Under the pieces are notes generated by a model that had not been told where the DNA came from, searched no databases, and worked only from the letters and a program-made list of their open reading frames with translations. A program made the translations under genes and the position numbers. A stretch of 64,000 bases of DNA from Mytilus galloprovincialis (lineage: Eukaryota > Mollusca > Bivalvia > Mytilida > Mytilidae): contig NC_134844.1 of assembly GCF_965363235.1 (NCBI RefSeq), positions 54,246,872 through 54,310,871 of the forward strand, read 5' to 3'. This document shows, in pieces, positions 12,232 to 23,098 of this stretch. Numbering within the stretch: position 1 is the stretch's first letter; each line of letters opens with the position of its first letter.

Positions 12232-14337
12232 ATGACGGAAAGAAAATTGTTTTCTTGATGTTTACGAGATAAAGAAGAAAACGAGGTTGAAGCATCGTGC
12301 AATGACTGCTTAGAAGAGGTCTGTAAGACATGCAGTAAAGTACACACAAGATTTAATCCACCACATAAAGTTAAACCCCTTCATCAGGTCAGTAGTCTTA
12401 GTTCTTCTATTCTGAAAATCAGTAAAGGCTGTGATGTCCATACCGACCAAAGGACCGTTCTGTTCTGTACCCAACATAACAAGATCATCTGTGATCTTTG
12501 TTTGTCCGATAACCATAAAAACTGCGAATCAATTATTTCCATAGATCGAGCAGCAAAAGGCGTTAAAAGTGGGACCGCCCTTGCAGATCTTAAGAGTAGA
12601 ATTAAACACTTAAACGAAATGTTCCCTGAATTGTTAAAGTGTCAAACTAAAGATGAAATAGAGCTTGATAGGCAAAGAGATAAATTCCTCCAACAGATTT
12701 ATACCACCAGACAGCAGATCAACAATCATCTAGATCAAATCGAAAAGGAAACCGTAGACGAATTGACCAAACAGTACAAATCAACCAAACAAAAAATAAA
12801 TGAGACAAAAACTCGAAGCAGTAGCAACATTGATAAAGGTGTAATACCACCATTGATTTTGCCCTATTAGTCTTTGTTAAATTGGCACTTTTAAAAAAAT
12901 TGTACAGTATTTACCTTTATTTCAACCAAAGAAATACTTTGCATGTATAAAGTTTAATCCTTTCCAGTGCTACAGTGAACATTTCATACTACATTTCATT
13001 GCATATAAGAAAGTAACCATCACCGGAAATAAACAACCCAACTTTTACACTGTTATTTACTGGTTACCTGCTTTGGTAACTATGTAACCTTAACTTTTCA
13101 AAATATTTTATAAGACCATCAAATCAAAAAGGAATGATGCTTTCAGACACACAACATACATGTTTATGACTCAGAAAAATTTAAATGCATTGAAATGCAG
13201 GGTTAATTTTCTACAACTGTCAAATTCAAGGGAATATTTGTTTAGACCTACTTTCGTATACAACCGGATGTGACGTACTATGATGTGGTGGTATTACACC
13301 TAAACGAATTGTCATCAAAAGAAACCACCACTAATGAAGTACTTTTATTTCAGACAATCAAAGTAATGGATAATAAAACACAAATAGAAGAAATTGATAT
13401 TTGCGAGCTCAATACGAAACACATAATAGAGTTTGATCCATTTGATACAAACGATCTTTTAATGGTACTCAAGTCGATGGGAAATATTTCACTTACAGAA
13501 AATCAAATGCATATACCCGCATAACAGCACAATTTACAACAAATACAAGAACCAGTTAAGTCAATGGAAGGCGAAATACAACGAACTAATTCGTTTCTAA
13601 CATCAGTATTAGGACCAAATGTTAAAATTAGTAACGGTTGTTTTGTGTCCGGAAAGAGACTTCTCTTGTCACATTACGACCCACCACACATCTATGTATG
13701 TGGATATGATGGAGATGATGTCAACAAGATACAATTAGAACATAATCCACATGATGTCGCTATGATCGACGATAATCAGGCCATAGTTACTTTATACGAT
13801 AAAGGATTCCAGATCGTAGATCTAACAACACTTACCTTAGGGAGCTGTATCAAACATGGAAGAGGATGCTATGCTGTGACATGTAGTAATGATCAGATAT
13901 GGACGGCTGATGGAAGAAAAACTATTAGACAGATGGATATCAGTGGTAACATACTACGTAGTATAACAACAAAGAAAATTGTACGGAACTTTTGTATATA
14001 CAACGATAGCAACACTTACTATATTCCATACGTTAATATCGGCGACAATAACGTATACCGTATAACACCTGACGGACAGGAGAGTATATTCTGTAGTCAT
14101 TCTGGTCTCATTCTTCCTTGGAGTATCGACGTAGATGACAAGGGCAATGTTTATGTAGGTGGAAGGGGGTCTTACAATATACACAGAATATCATCTGATG
14201 GAAAGGATCATCAAATCATACTGACAGAGAACGATGGAATAACATTTTCCTACGGGTTATGCTACAAAAGGGACACAAGACAACTCCTCGTTGTCAACGA
14301 TAATGGGGAAAGTGTGGCCATATATAAGTTACCTTAG
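12232..14337 (+). pseudogene. TRIM-like (B-box, coiled coil, NHL) pseudogene
   Basis: Coding exon homologous along its whole length to the intact gene at 60889-62550. It starts right after a CTCTTAG acceptor, as that gene does. Defects: codon 9 is TGA (12256-12258) where the intact gene has a glycine codon, and the first zinc-binding cysteine (C7) reads TTT; a 463-bp inverted-repeat element interrupts the coiled coil (12838-13300); and a TAA at 13522-13524 lies between coiled coil and propeller. Otherwise both B-boxes, the coiled coil and the whole propeller (257 open codons, 13564-14337) are preserved. So loss of function is fairly recent, or fragments are still under some use. A truncated propeller product from an internal start is possible but unsupported. 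Confidence 0.9.
12838..13300. mobile_element. 463-bp inverted-repeat DNA element inside the pseudogene
   Basis: Ends are GGTGTAATACCACCA and its exact complement. TAAA occurs directly on both sides (12834-12837 and 13301-13304). The intact paralogue shows the target in one piece (ATGGATAAAAGAATTG), so element limits and the 4-bp target duplication are both verified inside this window. It encodes nothing. The superfamily is not certain; a 4-bp TAAA duplication would be unusual for piggyBac (TTAA). Confidence 0.9.
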
Positions 14338-15307
14338 GATTATAATCAATGCGGAGTATTTTATTACATACAAATCATAATAAGTGATAATTTATTTTGT
14401 GAATTAATTTAAATATGTTTAAACATTTGTAAATAACAGCATACTTAACAAAATATGTAATGCTTTTAGTGTGGTTCCTCTATCATTATACATGTTATAA
14501 GACAGTTTGGTATTTACACTATTAGTTGGTCACTTGATATTCACCACAATGTGAACATTTGGTAGGGGATGTTGGGTTTAGATGAAACTTAGTACTGTGT
14601 TAAGACTACATTTCTTCATATTTAGTTGTATTATAAGTGTTATCTTGTTGTTTTGTTTTGTATGAAAATTGATTATTTTAAGATAAATAAGATTCTTTAT
14701 AATATAGAAACTGGATAGTTATATGTTTCATAACAGTTGGAATAGGATATCGTTTGATATCAACTCCAGTTATTCAATTGCAATATAATAGTGCACGAAC
14801 CTTCCACGAAATTATCGTTAATTTTTAATAAGATAACGAGAGTTGATATTAATTAAGCGATATCCAATCCTCACGAATTGCTAAACATATTTTTATTGTG
14901 GTCAACACTTTTTTTGAGAAAATGTTTGAGAGTTCTAATTTAAATTCCGAGAATCGTTTAACAAGTCCTTTATATATACCAGTATGACGGCATAAACTGG
15001 GTATATATGTAGGACTCTAAAGTGCGATGGGGATGCTAAGGTACGATGGTCTGGGCTAAATTTGATGGATTATGACGTCAACAGTCGTTTATACAAACCA
15101 ATAATGTTCATGCATGATTACATCCCAGCTCCTTTGTTCTAACAGGGATGATCTGAGCCGGATCACCCCTACCAGATCACCCCAGTTTGAGTTTCTTTGT
15201 TATGCATGCTTTCCTTTGTTCTGTAACATTTTGGCGGGAATGTCAAATCCACTATAAAACTTATAATTAATTATACGGAAAAGACTATCTATCAAAATTC
15301 ACGCAGT
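14338..15307. other. 3' flank of the pseudogene
   Basis: AT-rich. Little similarity is left to the 3' flank of the intact gene. A GATCACCCC-type phrase occurs twice near 15165-15185. No gene supported. Confidence 0.4.
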
Positions 15308-15390
15308 GTATATGCTGGGATTCGAACTCAAGACCTTTAGCATATCAAGCCACGACACATACCACTACACCAGGACGACTGGATACGAAT
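15308..15390 (-). ncRNA. tRNA-like SINE head or tRNA pseudogene
   Basis: On the minus strand there is an A-box-like TGGTGTAGTGG (15362-15372) and a B-box-like AGTTCGAATCC (15318-15328), spaced as in a tRNA gene (RNA polymerase III internal promoter). A TTCGAAT T-loop is clear, but the T-stem has a mismatch and the acceptor stem does not pair well. It is therefore a tRNA-derived SINE head or dead tRNA, not a working tRNA. The body of a SINE could follow toward lower coordinates. Confidence 0.5.
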
Positions 15391-15790
15391 TAATAGTAAT
15401 TTGACATACTTAAAGGAAGCAAGATCATTTTATAAGTGGGGCAAGTTGTCAACCCTTTATGCAGTTGGGTTTAAACCTTTTTCGTTAATACCATGAATAA
15501 GTGAGTTTTCAGAGATTGTTCAATTTGATTTTACACTTTTTCAAAAGTGGAACGAGTCGATAAACCAGAGTGGGGCGATTTTTTTATATAGTGGCGATAT
15601 AGTGTGGGCCGATTGGCAAGTGGGGCGAGTTGACATTATTTGATATCTACTCATCGTGTTTGAGTGTCATTAAGGGTATACATCATATAGTAATATATAA
15701 AGTATATTATAATGGTTGTGTGGCATTCTAAACTAGATTTTATGAATTGTATATGGTTTTCCGTCTAATCTAAAACAGCTGGGATGTAAA
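15391..15790. other. Intergenic, short AGTGGGGC phrases
   Basis: The phrase AAGTGGGGC(A/G)AGTTG recurs loosely (near 15435 and 15617), with related pieces between. No gene supported. Confidence 0.35.
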
Positions 15791-15896
15791 ATAGTTATCC
15801 CATTCGGACTTGGTGTGTCAGTGTTAGATCACCCTCTGGCCTCCGGCCATCGGGGTGATCTTACACTGAGACACCGCGTCCTTATGGGATAACTAT
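15791..15896. repeat. 106-bp imperfect palindrome
   Basis: ATAGTTATCCCAT at the left pairs with ATGGGATAACTAT at the right. Pairing resumes at GTGTAAGATCACCCC-like arms around a CTGGCCTCCGGCC centre. It folds as a single hairpin and looks like a foldback MITE. Confidence 0.75.
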
Positions 15897-16765
15897 TAAA
15901 GATAAATTAAGAATATTTGATGTGATTAACACAAGATTCTAAACCAAATGTCCATGAATTAATAAATTTAAACCTAAACGTGCTTTGTCGGATGAAGCAA
16001 ATGTTGTTGTTGGTTTGGGGGTGTTGGGGTGTTAGAAAGAATTTTTTTTGTGCAGTCGATCATTTTACTATATATCGATACAAAATAGTATACGCTTTAG
16101 AATCCCATATCCTGCTTATATTGGAAGCAATCGGATACATTTTATTTTAAATTCATTATTTGCGTTGTAGTTTACTTAATGCTGTCCCTATTAAAATATT
16201 ATCAATCTTATTGAAAAGTAACCTCGGTCAAATAAAGGAAAAAGTTAGATTATAAATTGTCGGCTAAAACATTAGGTTGTACATTGTAGGAAAATAAAAC
16301 AGGTATTTTGTGCTAGCAACAAAAAAGGAAAATACTCGGCAAATTTCACCCTTCTCTTGCATTCAAATATACAGATAAATGTTACATCTCCCGACAATAA
16401 ACGAATTTTGTATTTTTGGTTTTACAATTACGACCAAATCGGAGGTGTTTACGTTAGTGATAGACTGTGTGAACGGCAAGCTACATCAATCATCCAAATA
16501 TTTATTACGCCCAAATTGTAAAAAATCATTTACAGAAAATGTAGTATTTTATGACACCAAAATTACCTTTTTAGCAATTATTTCGTGGTCAGTCTTTAAC
16601 ATTAGAAACAAACATTTTAGCCTACAAGTAAATTATAAAGCCTATCACATATATTATACCTTAGCATACTAGCTATATACATTTTTTTACATCCATATAC
16701 TTAAACGTGTTAAGGATGTGCTTATGTGATCTTAGGTAAAATTAATAAAAATGAAAACATTATAA
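15897..16765. other. Intergenic DNA, nothing recognised
   Basis: A 97-codon plus-strand frame (16379-16672) has no identifiable motif. Not supported as a gene. Confidence 0.35.
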
Positions 16766-17478
16766 TCTATACTATTAAACGAGAAGACCTCATTTTGTGT
16801 GTCGCTTCTCTTCCTTCCACAATAAATCAATCATCATGCCTCTGTGTCCTATAGGTAACATGCATAGTCGCATTTGTCATCCATTCTTACGATTATTCAG
16901 ATTGAGTTATTTTGGGAGAAAAACGACAAAAAAGGAGTCCGGATATGATTCCGTCATCAGACTGACTTTTAGTCATAGATAAGACTTCCGGTTTGAAACA
17001 TGCACAAATACAACCAATCGTATGATAGATAACAATATTGAAAAATAAATTAGCCAATCAGAGCGTTCTTCGTATCATGGTGTTTAGATCGCAAGGCTCA
17101 CAACTATTATACCTCCTTATAGAGGGCAATTATTGTTCGCGTTTATCTACATGTAAACTACGATTATACTACTTTAATATATAGAGACTCTCTGTATTCT
17201 GTCTACTGTTTTCTTTGAAATGTTTACTATTTAAGGGGTCATACCAGTTGCATATATATTAAAATAAGTAAAACATGTGACACAAGTACAACCAATCGTA
17301 TGATAGATAACAAAAATGAAAAATAAATAAGCCATTCAGAGCGTTCTCCATATCATGGTGTTTAGATCGCAAGAATCACAACTATTATACCTCCTTAGAG
17401 AGGACAATTATTTTTCGCGTTTATCTACATGTAAACTACGATTATACTACTTTAATATATAGAGACTCTGTATTCTGT

Positions 17479-17512
17479 CAGGGACTGTCTATGTTAGTAT
17501 AGAAAGTCCCTG
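17479..17512. mobile_element. 34-bp hAT-like micro-insert, copy 1
   Basis: CAGGGACT...AGTCCCTG ends are inverted, and ATTCTGT(C) is repeated on both sides. The first unit of the array has the empty site (about 17195-17203). CAGGG ends and a 7-8 bp target duplication fit the hAT superfamily. Confidence 0.6.
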
Positions 17513-17795
17513 ATTCTGTCTACTGTTTTCTTTGAAATGTTTACTATTTAAGGGGTCATACCAGTTGCATATATATCAAAATAAGTAAAACATGTGACAC
17601 AAGTACAACCAATCGTATGATAGATAACAAAAATGAAAAATAAATAAGCCATTCAGAGCGTTCTCCATATCATGGTGTTTAGATCGCAAGAATCACAACT
17701 ATTATACCTCCTTAGAGAGGACAATTATTTTTCGCGTTTAATTACATGTAAACTACGATTATACTACTTTAATATATAGAGACTCTGTATTCTGT

Positions 17796-17829
17796 CAGGG
17801 ACTGTCTATGTTAGTATAGAAAGTCCCTG
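17796..17829. mobile_element. 34-bp hAT-like micro-insert, copy 2
   Basis: Identical to 17479-17512 with the same flanks, because the unit carrying it was duplicated after insertion. Confidence 0.6.
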
Positions 17830-17947
17830 ATTCTGTCTACTGTTTTCTTTGAAATGTTTACTATTTAAGGGGTCATACCACTTGCATAAATAAGTTAAAT
17901 TTGCTCAACTTCATCTAAAACTACCTCGACCAAACATTTTAACCTGA

Positions 17948-18000
17948 AGCGGGACAGACGGACGGACGGACGACCGAACGAACGCACGCACGGATGCACA
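17948..18000. repeat. GGAC/GAAC/GCAC microsatellite
   Basis: Short tetranucleotide run (GACGGACGGACGGAC and variants) within the Helitron-like element. Confidence 0.8.
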
Positions 18001-18849
18001 GACTAGAAAACATAATGCCCATAAATGGGGCATACAAATTTATTGTTGAAAGGGAAAATAGTGATTTGGTAAAAATGAAAGTAAGTTAGAGATTAGAGGA
18101 AGGCATGACCTTTTTGAAGGCGTCGGGATCGGGAGTTTTTAAGCTCCTAATTTTGGGATTGCTCCTTACGTGATCCGGGAATATATTTTTCGATTTCGGG
18201 ATATGAAGTTTCTTTAAATTCTACATCTCGGAATTTCATGGTTTTAAGCCCGGGATTTCGGGATCAGGACCCCTCCGACCACCCCTCAATTTAGCCTTAG
18301 TCGGTCTTGGTCATTTATACAAGATTCATATCCTACCATTGGCATGTTAATAAGGCTCTCAAAAGAAAAAGCACTGATGGATTGTCCTAGAAGCATATTT
18401 TATTAGACTAATAATGGTCTATATATAAGCAGTTACATTTATTTCATGTTTGAAACGGTGGAAATTCTTAATTTGATTTGTCTTTTACCAAAAGAAGCAT
18501 TGTAGCAAAGGAGAAGAACAATTGTGGTCTGAGGCCAGAAACACGAAATAATTGAATATAACAGAAAGGAAACAAATATTGGAAAATCTCCATACATAAT
18601 ATCTTTGACAAAAAATCATCCTACAATAGTTCACAAGCTGTCATGATATGCCCGCGATTTCGCGGGTGTGTTCTAGTTGATACTTAAAGCTGGAAGTTAA
18701 GGATCAAAATAAGCCAAAAAGATTGATAGGTCATATATTTGTATTATAAAAAAGGCGGAGGAAAAGGGTGACTCGGAGGTCTACCTTATATTTCCATTGG
18801 TATTATTTGGGTTTCAAATCAAAAGTAAAAATCAAGAATCTGCGGTCAT

Positions 18850-19265
18850 TTTGTCAAATGACGAAACGCGCGTCTGGCGTATTTACGGAGTTTGGTCCTG
18901 GTATCTATGATGAGTTTATTTACTACCACTGGGTTGATGCCACTGCTGGTGGAGATTTATTTCCCCGAGGGTATCACCAGCCCAGTAGTCAGCACGTTTG
19001 CATGTTTTGTGCTGACATGAATTATCATTGATATGGTTATATTTATAAATTAACTGTTTACAAAAATTAGTAATTTTTTAAATACTAAGGTTTTTCTACC
19101 TCAGGCATAGATTACATAAGCTGTATTTGGCAAAACTTTTAGGTATTTTGGTTCTCAATGCTCTTCAACTTCGTACTTTCTTTGGCCTTTTTAACTTTTT
19201 AGGATTCGAGCGTCACTGATGAGTCTTTTGTAGACGAAACGCGCGTTTGTCGTATATACTTTGGA
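18850..19265 (+). repeat. 355-bp mussel repeat (family C), one unit with both edges
   Basis: ACGAAACGCGCGTCTGG on the left and ACGAAACGCGCGTTTGTCG on the right bracket one unit. The edge phrase TCCTGGTATCTATGATGAG replaces the usual TCCTGGTACC. The same edge phrase occurs alone at about 33661-33680. Confidence 0.75.
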
Positions 19266-19549
19266 CGATGTATGATAAGGGTCATTTTTGGCCCCCTCTC
19301 TGAACCTGTTCATATTTATACCATCAATAGCCCTTGGGTAGTTACTTAAAAAAATACCAACTTTTATTTGTTCCCGTGAATTTTGGTTGCCTAGCAACCA
19401 ATTTCTAAAATCAAACTTGCATTGTCTGTTTTTCGTCAAAAAATCTCTTTTTTAATGATTTTTGATGGTTTATTACGTTAAACTATATCAGATTGATAAT
19501 CTGTTTAAGGTTTTTTGATTCCTTCAACAAAGAAAATAAATGTATTATT

Positions 19550-20265
19550 CATAGCAACTACAGAATATAGTTAATTTTGCTTAGCAACCACACTATTACA
19601 GGCATTTAATGTATGTATATGCACAAACAAGTTACATTAAGTGTATGACAACAACATAGTATTAATACAAACAAGCTAGTTTGTTCCATGCATCACTTTC
19701 AGACTTGAATTTTGCTTAGAAACTACCTAGCAACGTGAATTTTGCATAGCAACCGGACTATTTTAGTCATATAAAGTATGTAGTTGAACATACCACCAAA
19801 ATCACAAAACCAAAAATAAATAGTTAAATACTACTGGCTAGATTTTCTATTAATAGTTTTAAGATTGGTATTTTCCATAAAATCTACCTAGCAACGTGTA
19901 TTTTCCATAGCAACCATACTATTTCAGGCATTTAATGTATGTAATTGCATCCATAACTTATATTTGGTGTTTGACAAGTTATTATGCATACAAACAAGCT
20001 AGTTTGTTCGATTTATAAGTTTCAGACTGGTATACTTTGCTGAAAAACTACCTAGCAACATGTATTTCACATAGCAATCATACTATTTCAAGCAATTAAA
20101 TATGTATTTGCCCATACAATTTCCATGGCATTGACAACAATAAATTTTTTCTTCGTGCAAGCCTTGGTTTCTTATACATCAGTTTCAGATTAGTTCTATG
20201 ACCTTAAACTACCTTGCAATGTCAATTTTGCATGGTAACCATTTTTTGCAAAATTGTTACATTTG
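19550..20265. repeat. 162-bp tandem array, four to five units
   Basis: CCTAGCAAC or a close variant occurs at 19726, 19887, 20051 and 20212 (spacing 161-164), each followed by a TAGCAACC and a TATTTCAGGCATTTAATGTA-type block; a further unit starts near 19560. A core period near 160 bp resembles that reported for bivalve pearl-type elements, but no terminal sequences were identified, so this is only a comparison. Confidence 0.75.
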
Positions 20266-21177
20266 TGTATAGAAAATATTTGATTGATTTCCACATGTCA
20301 ATGATTGTTTTCATATATATATAAGCTGCAGTATTTTTCTAAATGCATAATCATGTGTGTATCTTATGATTTCTTCAGCATATACTATTTTTTTCAACAA
20401 TCACAACAGATTTAACATTGAGTGCATTGGTTGCAAAGGAAGATGTATTGTATGCATAGTTTCAGCATTGCCTTTCTTTGTGTGTTAGTTTTTTTTACAG
20501 ATGAGTTGGGTAATCGTGGCTGGTTTTTTTATATTACACTTACTGCATTTTTTTCTATTGAAAATTCACAGGTGTTTATTTTTTGTTAATCAAACTCACA
20601 ATATAAAACTGCAAACCTTTAGTCAAATTTTTTTTGGTAAATGTCAATACGTTTTTTTTTTCTGTTCTTTCATCAAGGGATCATTTTTGTTGACAACACT
20701 CTGTTGATTTAAAAATGTACTATTTTACCTCTGTTTCATTACACATATTTTTTAGAAGCAGATGTTTTGTGTCATGCTATGAACTCTGTTTACCAGTTAT
20801 CATTTGGTACTAAGGAAAACAACCAAATCGTTAAAAATAAATATCATTTTAATTATCCATTCTTATATTGAAATGTAATTAAATAATACATCATAAGTAG
20901 CAGGGAAATGTTTTTGTCTGTATGTCTTCCTGTCTATACATCTCACTAGTAAGTTCTTACAAAGGCAGCAATTCACAGACTTTGTCATCTTGTAAAATGC
21001 TGGAAAAGAAAAAAAATAAATGAAATACTGTGATCATTATATACTGAGACATTACAGACAAAAACAATATTATGTATATATTTCATTATCTGAAGTTCTT
21101 TGAAACCACTTGTGAAAGTGCTAGTAAAAGGGATGAATTGAAACCATTATTATCTCATATCAATTTTCTTATATGTT

Positions 21178-21178
<1 letters not shown>
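20266..21178. other. Intergenic DNA, T-rich
   Basis: No supported gene. Open frames here are poly-phenylalanine/isoleucine products of T runs. Confidence 0.4.
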
Positions 21179-21215
<37 letters not shown>

Positions 21216-21217
21216 GC

Positions 21218-21302
<85 letters not shown>

Positions 21303-21306
21303 GCCT
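21179..21306. repeat. TA microsatellite with two ACACACGCCTA breaks
   Basis: Long (TA)n interrupted near 21211 and again ending at 21306 by the same ACACACGCC phrase, so the break was copied along with the flanking array. Confidence 0.95.
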
Positions 21307-21639
21307 AAAAGTATACAAAACAACACCAATAGCATAATACAAGGAAAAAATAAATGCAGTTCTTTATAAATATTTCGGATAACAGATATCAATCATACTG
21401 TTATCTGTAAAAGAAAATTTTGACTATACCATGTACCATATACATGGATAAAACATGCAGATTCGAATATACAATTAAAAGTCAGAAACAAGAAAAGCTA
21501 ACATCCATAATGAACATTCTGTTATGGCTTGTCATCATTTTGATAGGCCTATACATTCAGGTAATGAATATTTATGAATAGTACATGTAGAAAAAATGGA
21601 GGGTTGAAGATTTGTATCCTAACTGTATATAAAACCCTA

Positions 21640-21930
21640 AGGATTCAATTTTAGATGATATCGTACAAAGTTTAATTTCGGACCCTTTTTTACTTCAATG
21701 TGGACCAATTGGATAACAGGGCCCAAAAACAAAAATCTAAATTCATGGTTAGATTCAGCATACCAAATAACCCCATATATTCAATGTTTGTCAAAATCAA
21801 ACAAATTTGGTTTTGGACCCCGATTTTGAAAAATTTTAAAACTGGGCCATAATCAAAAATTAAAATACTGGTTTAAATTATGCATATCAAAGAACCCTCA
21901 GAATTATATTTTGTGTTAAAATCAACAAAC
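21640..21930. repeat. Degenerate dispersed repeat with GGACC/GGGCC phrases
   Basis: Two or three weak units of about 100 bp, each with a TTTGGACC- or GGGCC-type phrase, a run of As and a CATATCAAA- or CATACCAAA-type block. It abuts family A directly. Recognised from memory as a common mussel repeat type. Confidence 0.45.
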
Positions 21931-21939
21931 CGTTAGTTT

Positions 21940-22120
21940 TCTCGTTTAAATTGTTTTACATTGTCTTATCGGGGCCTTTTATAGCTGACTATGCGGTATG
22001 GGCTTTGCTCATTGTTGAAAGCCGTACGGTGACCTATAGTTGTTAATGTTTGAGTCATTTTGGTCTTTTGTGGATAGTTGTCTCATTGGCAATCATACCA
22101 CATTTCTTCTTTTTTATATT
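21940..22120 (+). repeat. Family A mussel repeat
   Basis: Shares TTTTCTCGTTT, TTATAGCTGACTATGCGGTA and TCTCATTGGCAATCATACCA with 24088-24275. Confidence 0.8.
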
Positions 22121-22957
22121 CATTTGAAACCAATTTCACTTATTTGTTTTTTTTATACAAGCTTAAACATGTACAAACTGATAGTATAAAACCCCATTCT
22201 TTTTACTGCTTAGATATACATGTATTTATTATTGGAAAATATTCATTCTGAATTTTCTAGAAAAACAATTAATACATACTTACTGTGAGTTATTCATTTG
22301 TCTGTCTACTATTTAGGCATAGGTGTTCTTTATACATGTTATAGCAAAATTCACATTTATGGTACAATGTATCTATGGAGAAATCTGAAAAGGAAAAATA
22401 AATATTTTTTTTACAAATCACACAAGAAAAATTTTGAAGTGATTTTGAAAAACGAACATTATACAAAAGGGGTAGGGAAAAAGTAAGTGTGCAAAAGTAA
22501 TGAACTAAGAAATAAATAAATGTTGTAATTGACATAAGAAAGTGCATGATATTACTTACTATCTATGTAATGTATATAAATAATTATAAGCAGTTTTGAT
22601 CTCAATATAAATAAAATTTCTTACAATTTTTGTTTACAGGATATATATTTTCATTTCTTTTTATTATGAATACAGCATGTTTAATATTTTATAACAATTA
22701 TGCTGATGAACTTGTGCATGGTATTTTATTTTCAGTAGCAAATAATTACATTAGATATATATGTTTCATTATAATACGTTATTCTGATTGGCTAACTGCA
22801 CATCACGTGTTATTCCGTAAGCAATTGCATTACACAATAAAACTTATCATTCATGATGACACGTCAGGTCCCATAATAAAGTGCACAGGTAATTTAAATA
22901 AAAACTTGATCTAAATCGTGTTTTCATGATTCTAGTTAAAAAAATGTAATTATAATT
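22121..22957. other. Intergenic DNA, nothing recognised
   Basis: Short frames only, including a 94-codon plus-strand frame at 22630-22914 with no motif. Confidence 0.35.
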
Positions 22958-23098
22958 ATTGAATGCTTCTTTTTGTAACTTCAAAGGGTTGTAAAAGCGT
23001 TGAACATGCACACATTTTTAGAATGAAGCGCTTCATACAAAATGTTCTTCGGTCAACACTTTTTCACCCCAATAAAGTTACAAAAAGAAGCATTCAAT
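22958..23098. repeat. 141-bp imperfect palindrome
   Basis: ATTGAATGCTTCTTTTTGTA at the left pairs with the complement at the right. The centre holds GAAGCGCTTC. Folds as one hairpin. Confidence 0.75.

Larger units (their letters stand above)
16985..17885. repeat. 317-bp tandem array, about three units
   Basis: The block TCTACTGTTTTCTTTGAAAT occurs at 17202, 17519 and 17836, an exact 317-bp period. The first unit is partial and more diverged. Units 2 and 3 are almost identical and each carries the 34-bp insert described separately. The whole array lies within the Helitron-like element, which is typical of tandem-repeat-bearing Helitrons in bivalves. Confidence 0.9.
16766..18676 (+). mobile_element. 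Non-autonomous Helitron-like element, 1.9 kb
   Basis: Begins with TCTATACTATTAAA and ends with CTAG, sitting between A (16765) and T (18677), as Helitrons do. A perfect 7-bp-stem hairpin (CCCGCGA-TT-TCGCGGG, 18651-18666) lies 10 bp before the end, the hallmark Helitron terminator. A second element with the same kinds of ends is at 32633-33386. There is no Rep or helicase reading frame, so it would need proteins from elsewhere. Inside it are the 317-bp tandem array and a GGAC-rich microsatellite. Confidence 0.8.

Noticed and set aside
12838-13300. The insert in the TRIM-like pseudogene as an intron
   Set aside because: It has no GT-AG ends, has inverted termini and a 4-bp direct repeat, and the paralogue is continuous there.
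15308-15390. Functional tRNA gene
   Set aside because: The acceptor stem does not pair and the T-stem has a mismatch.
21150-21392. 80-codon poly Ile-Tyr frame
   Set aside because: Translation of the TA microsatellite.
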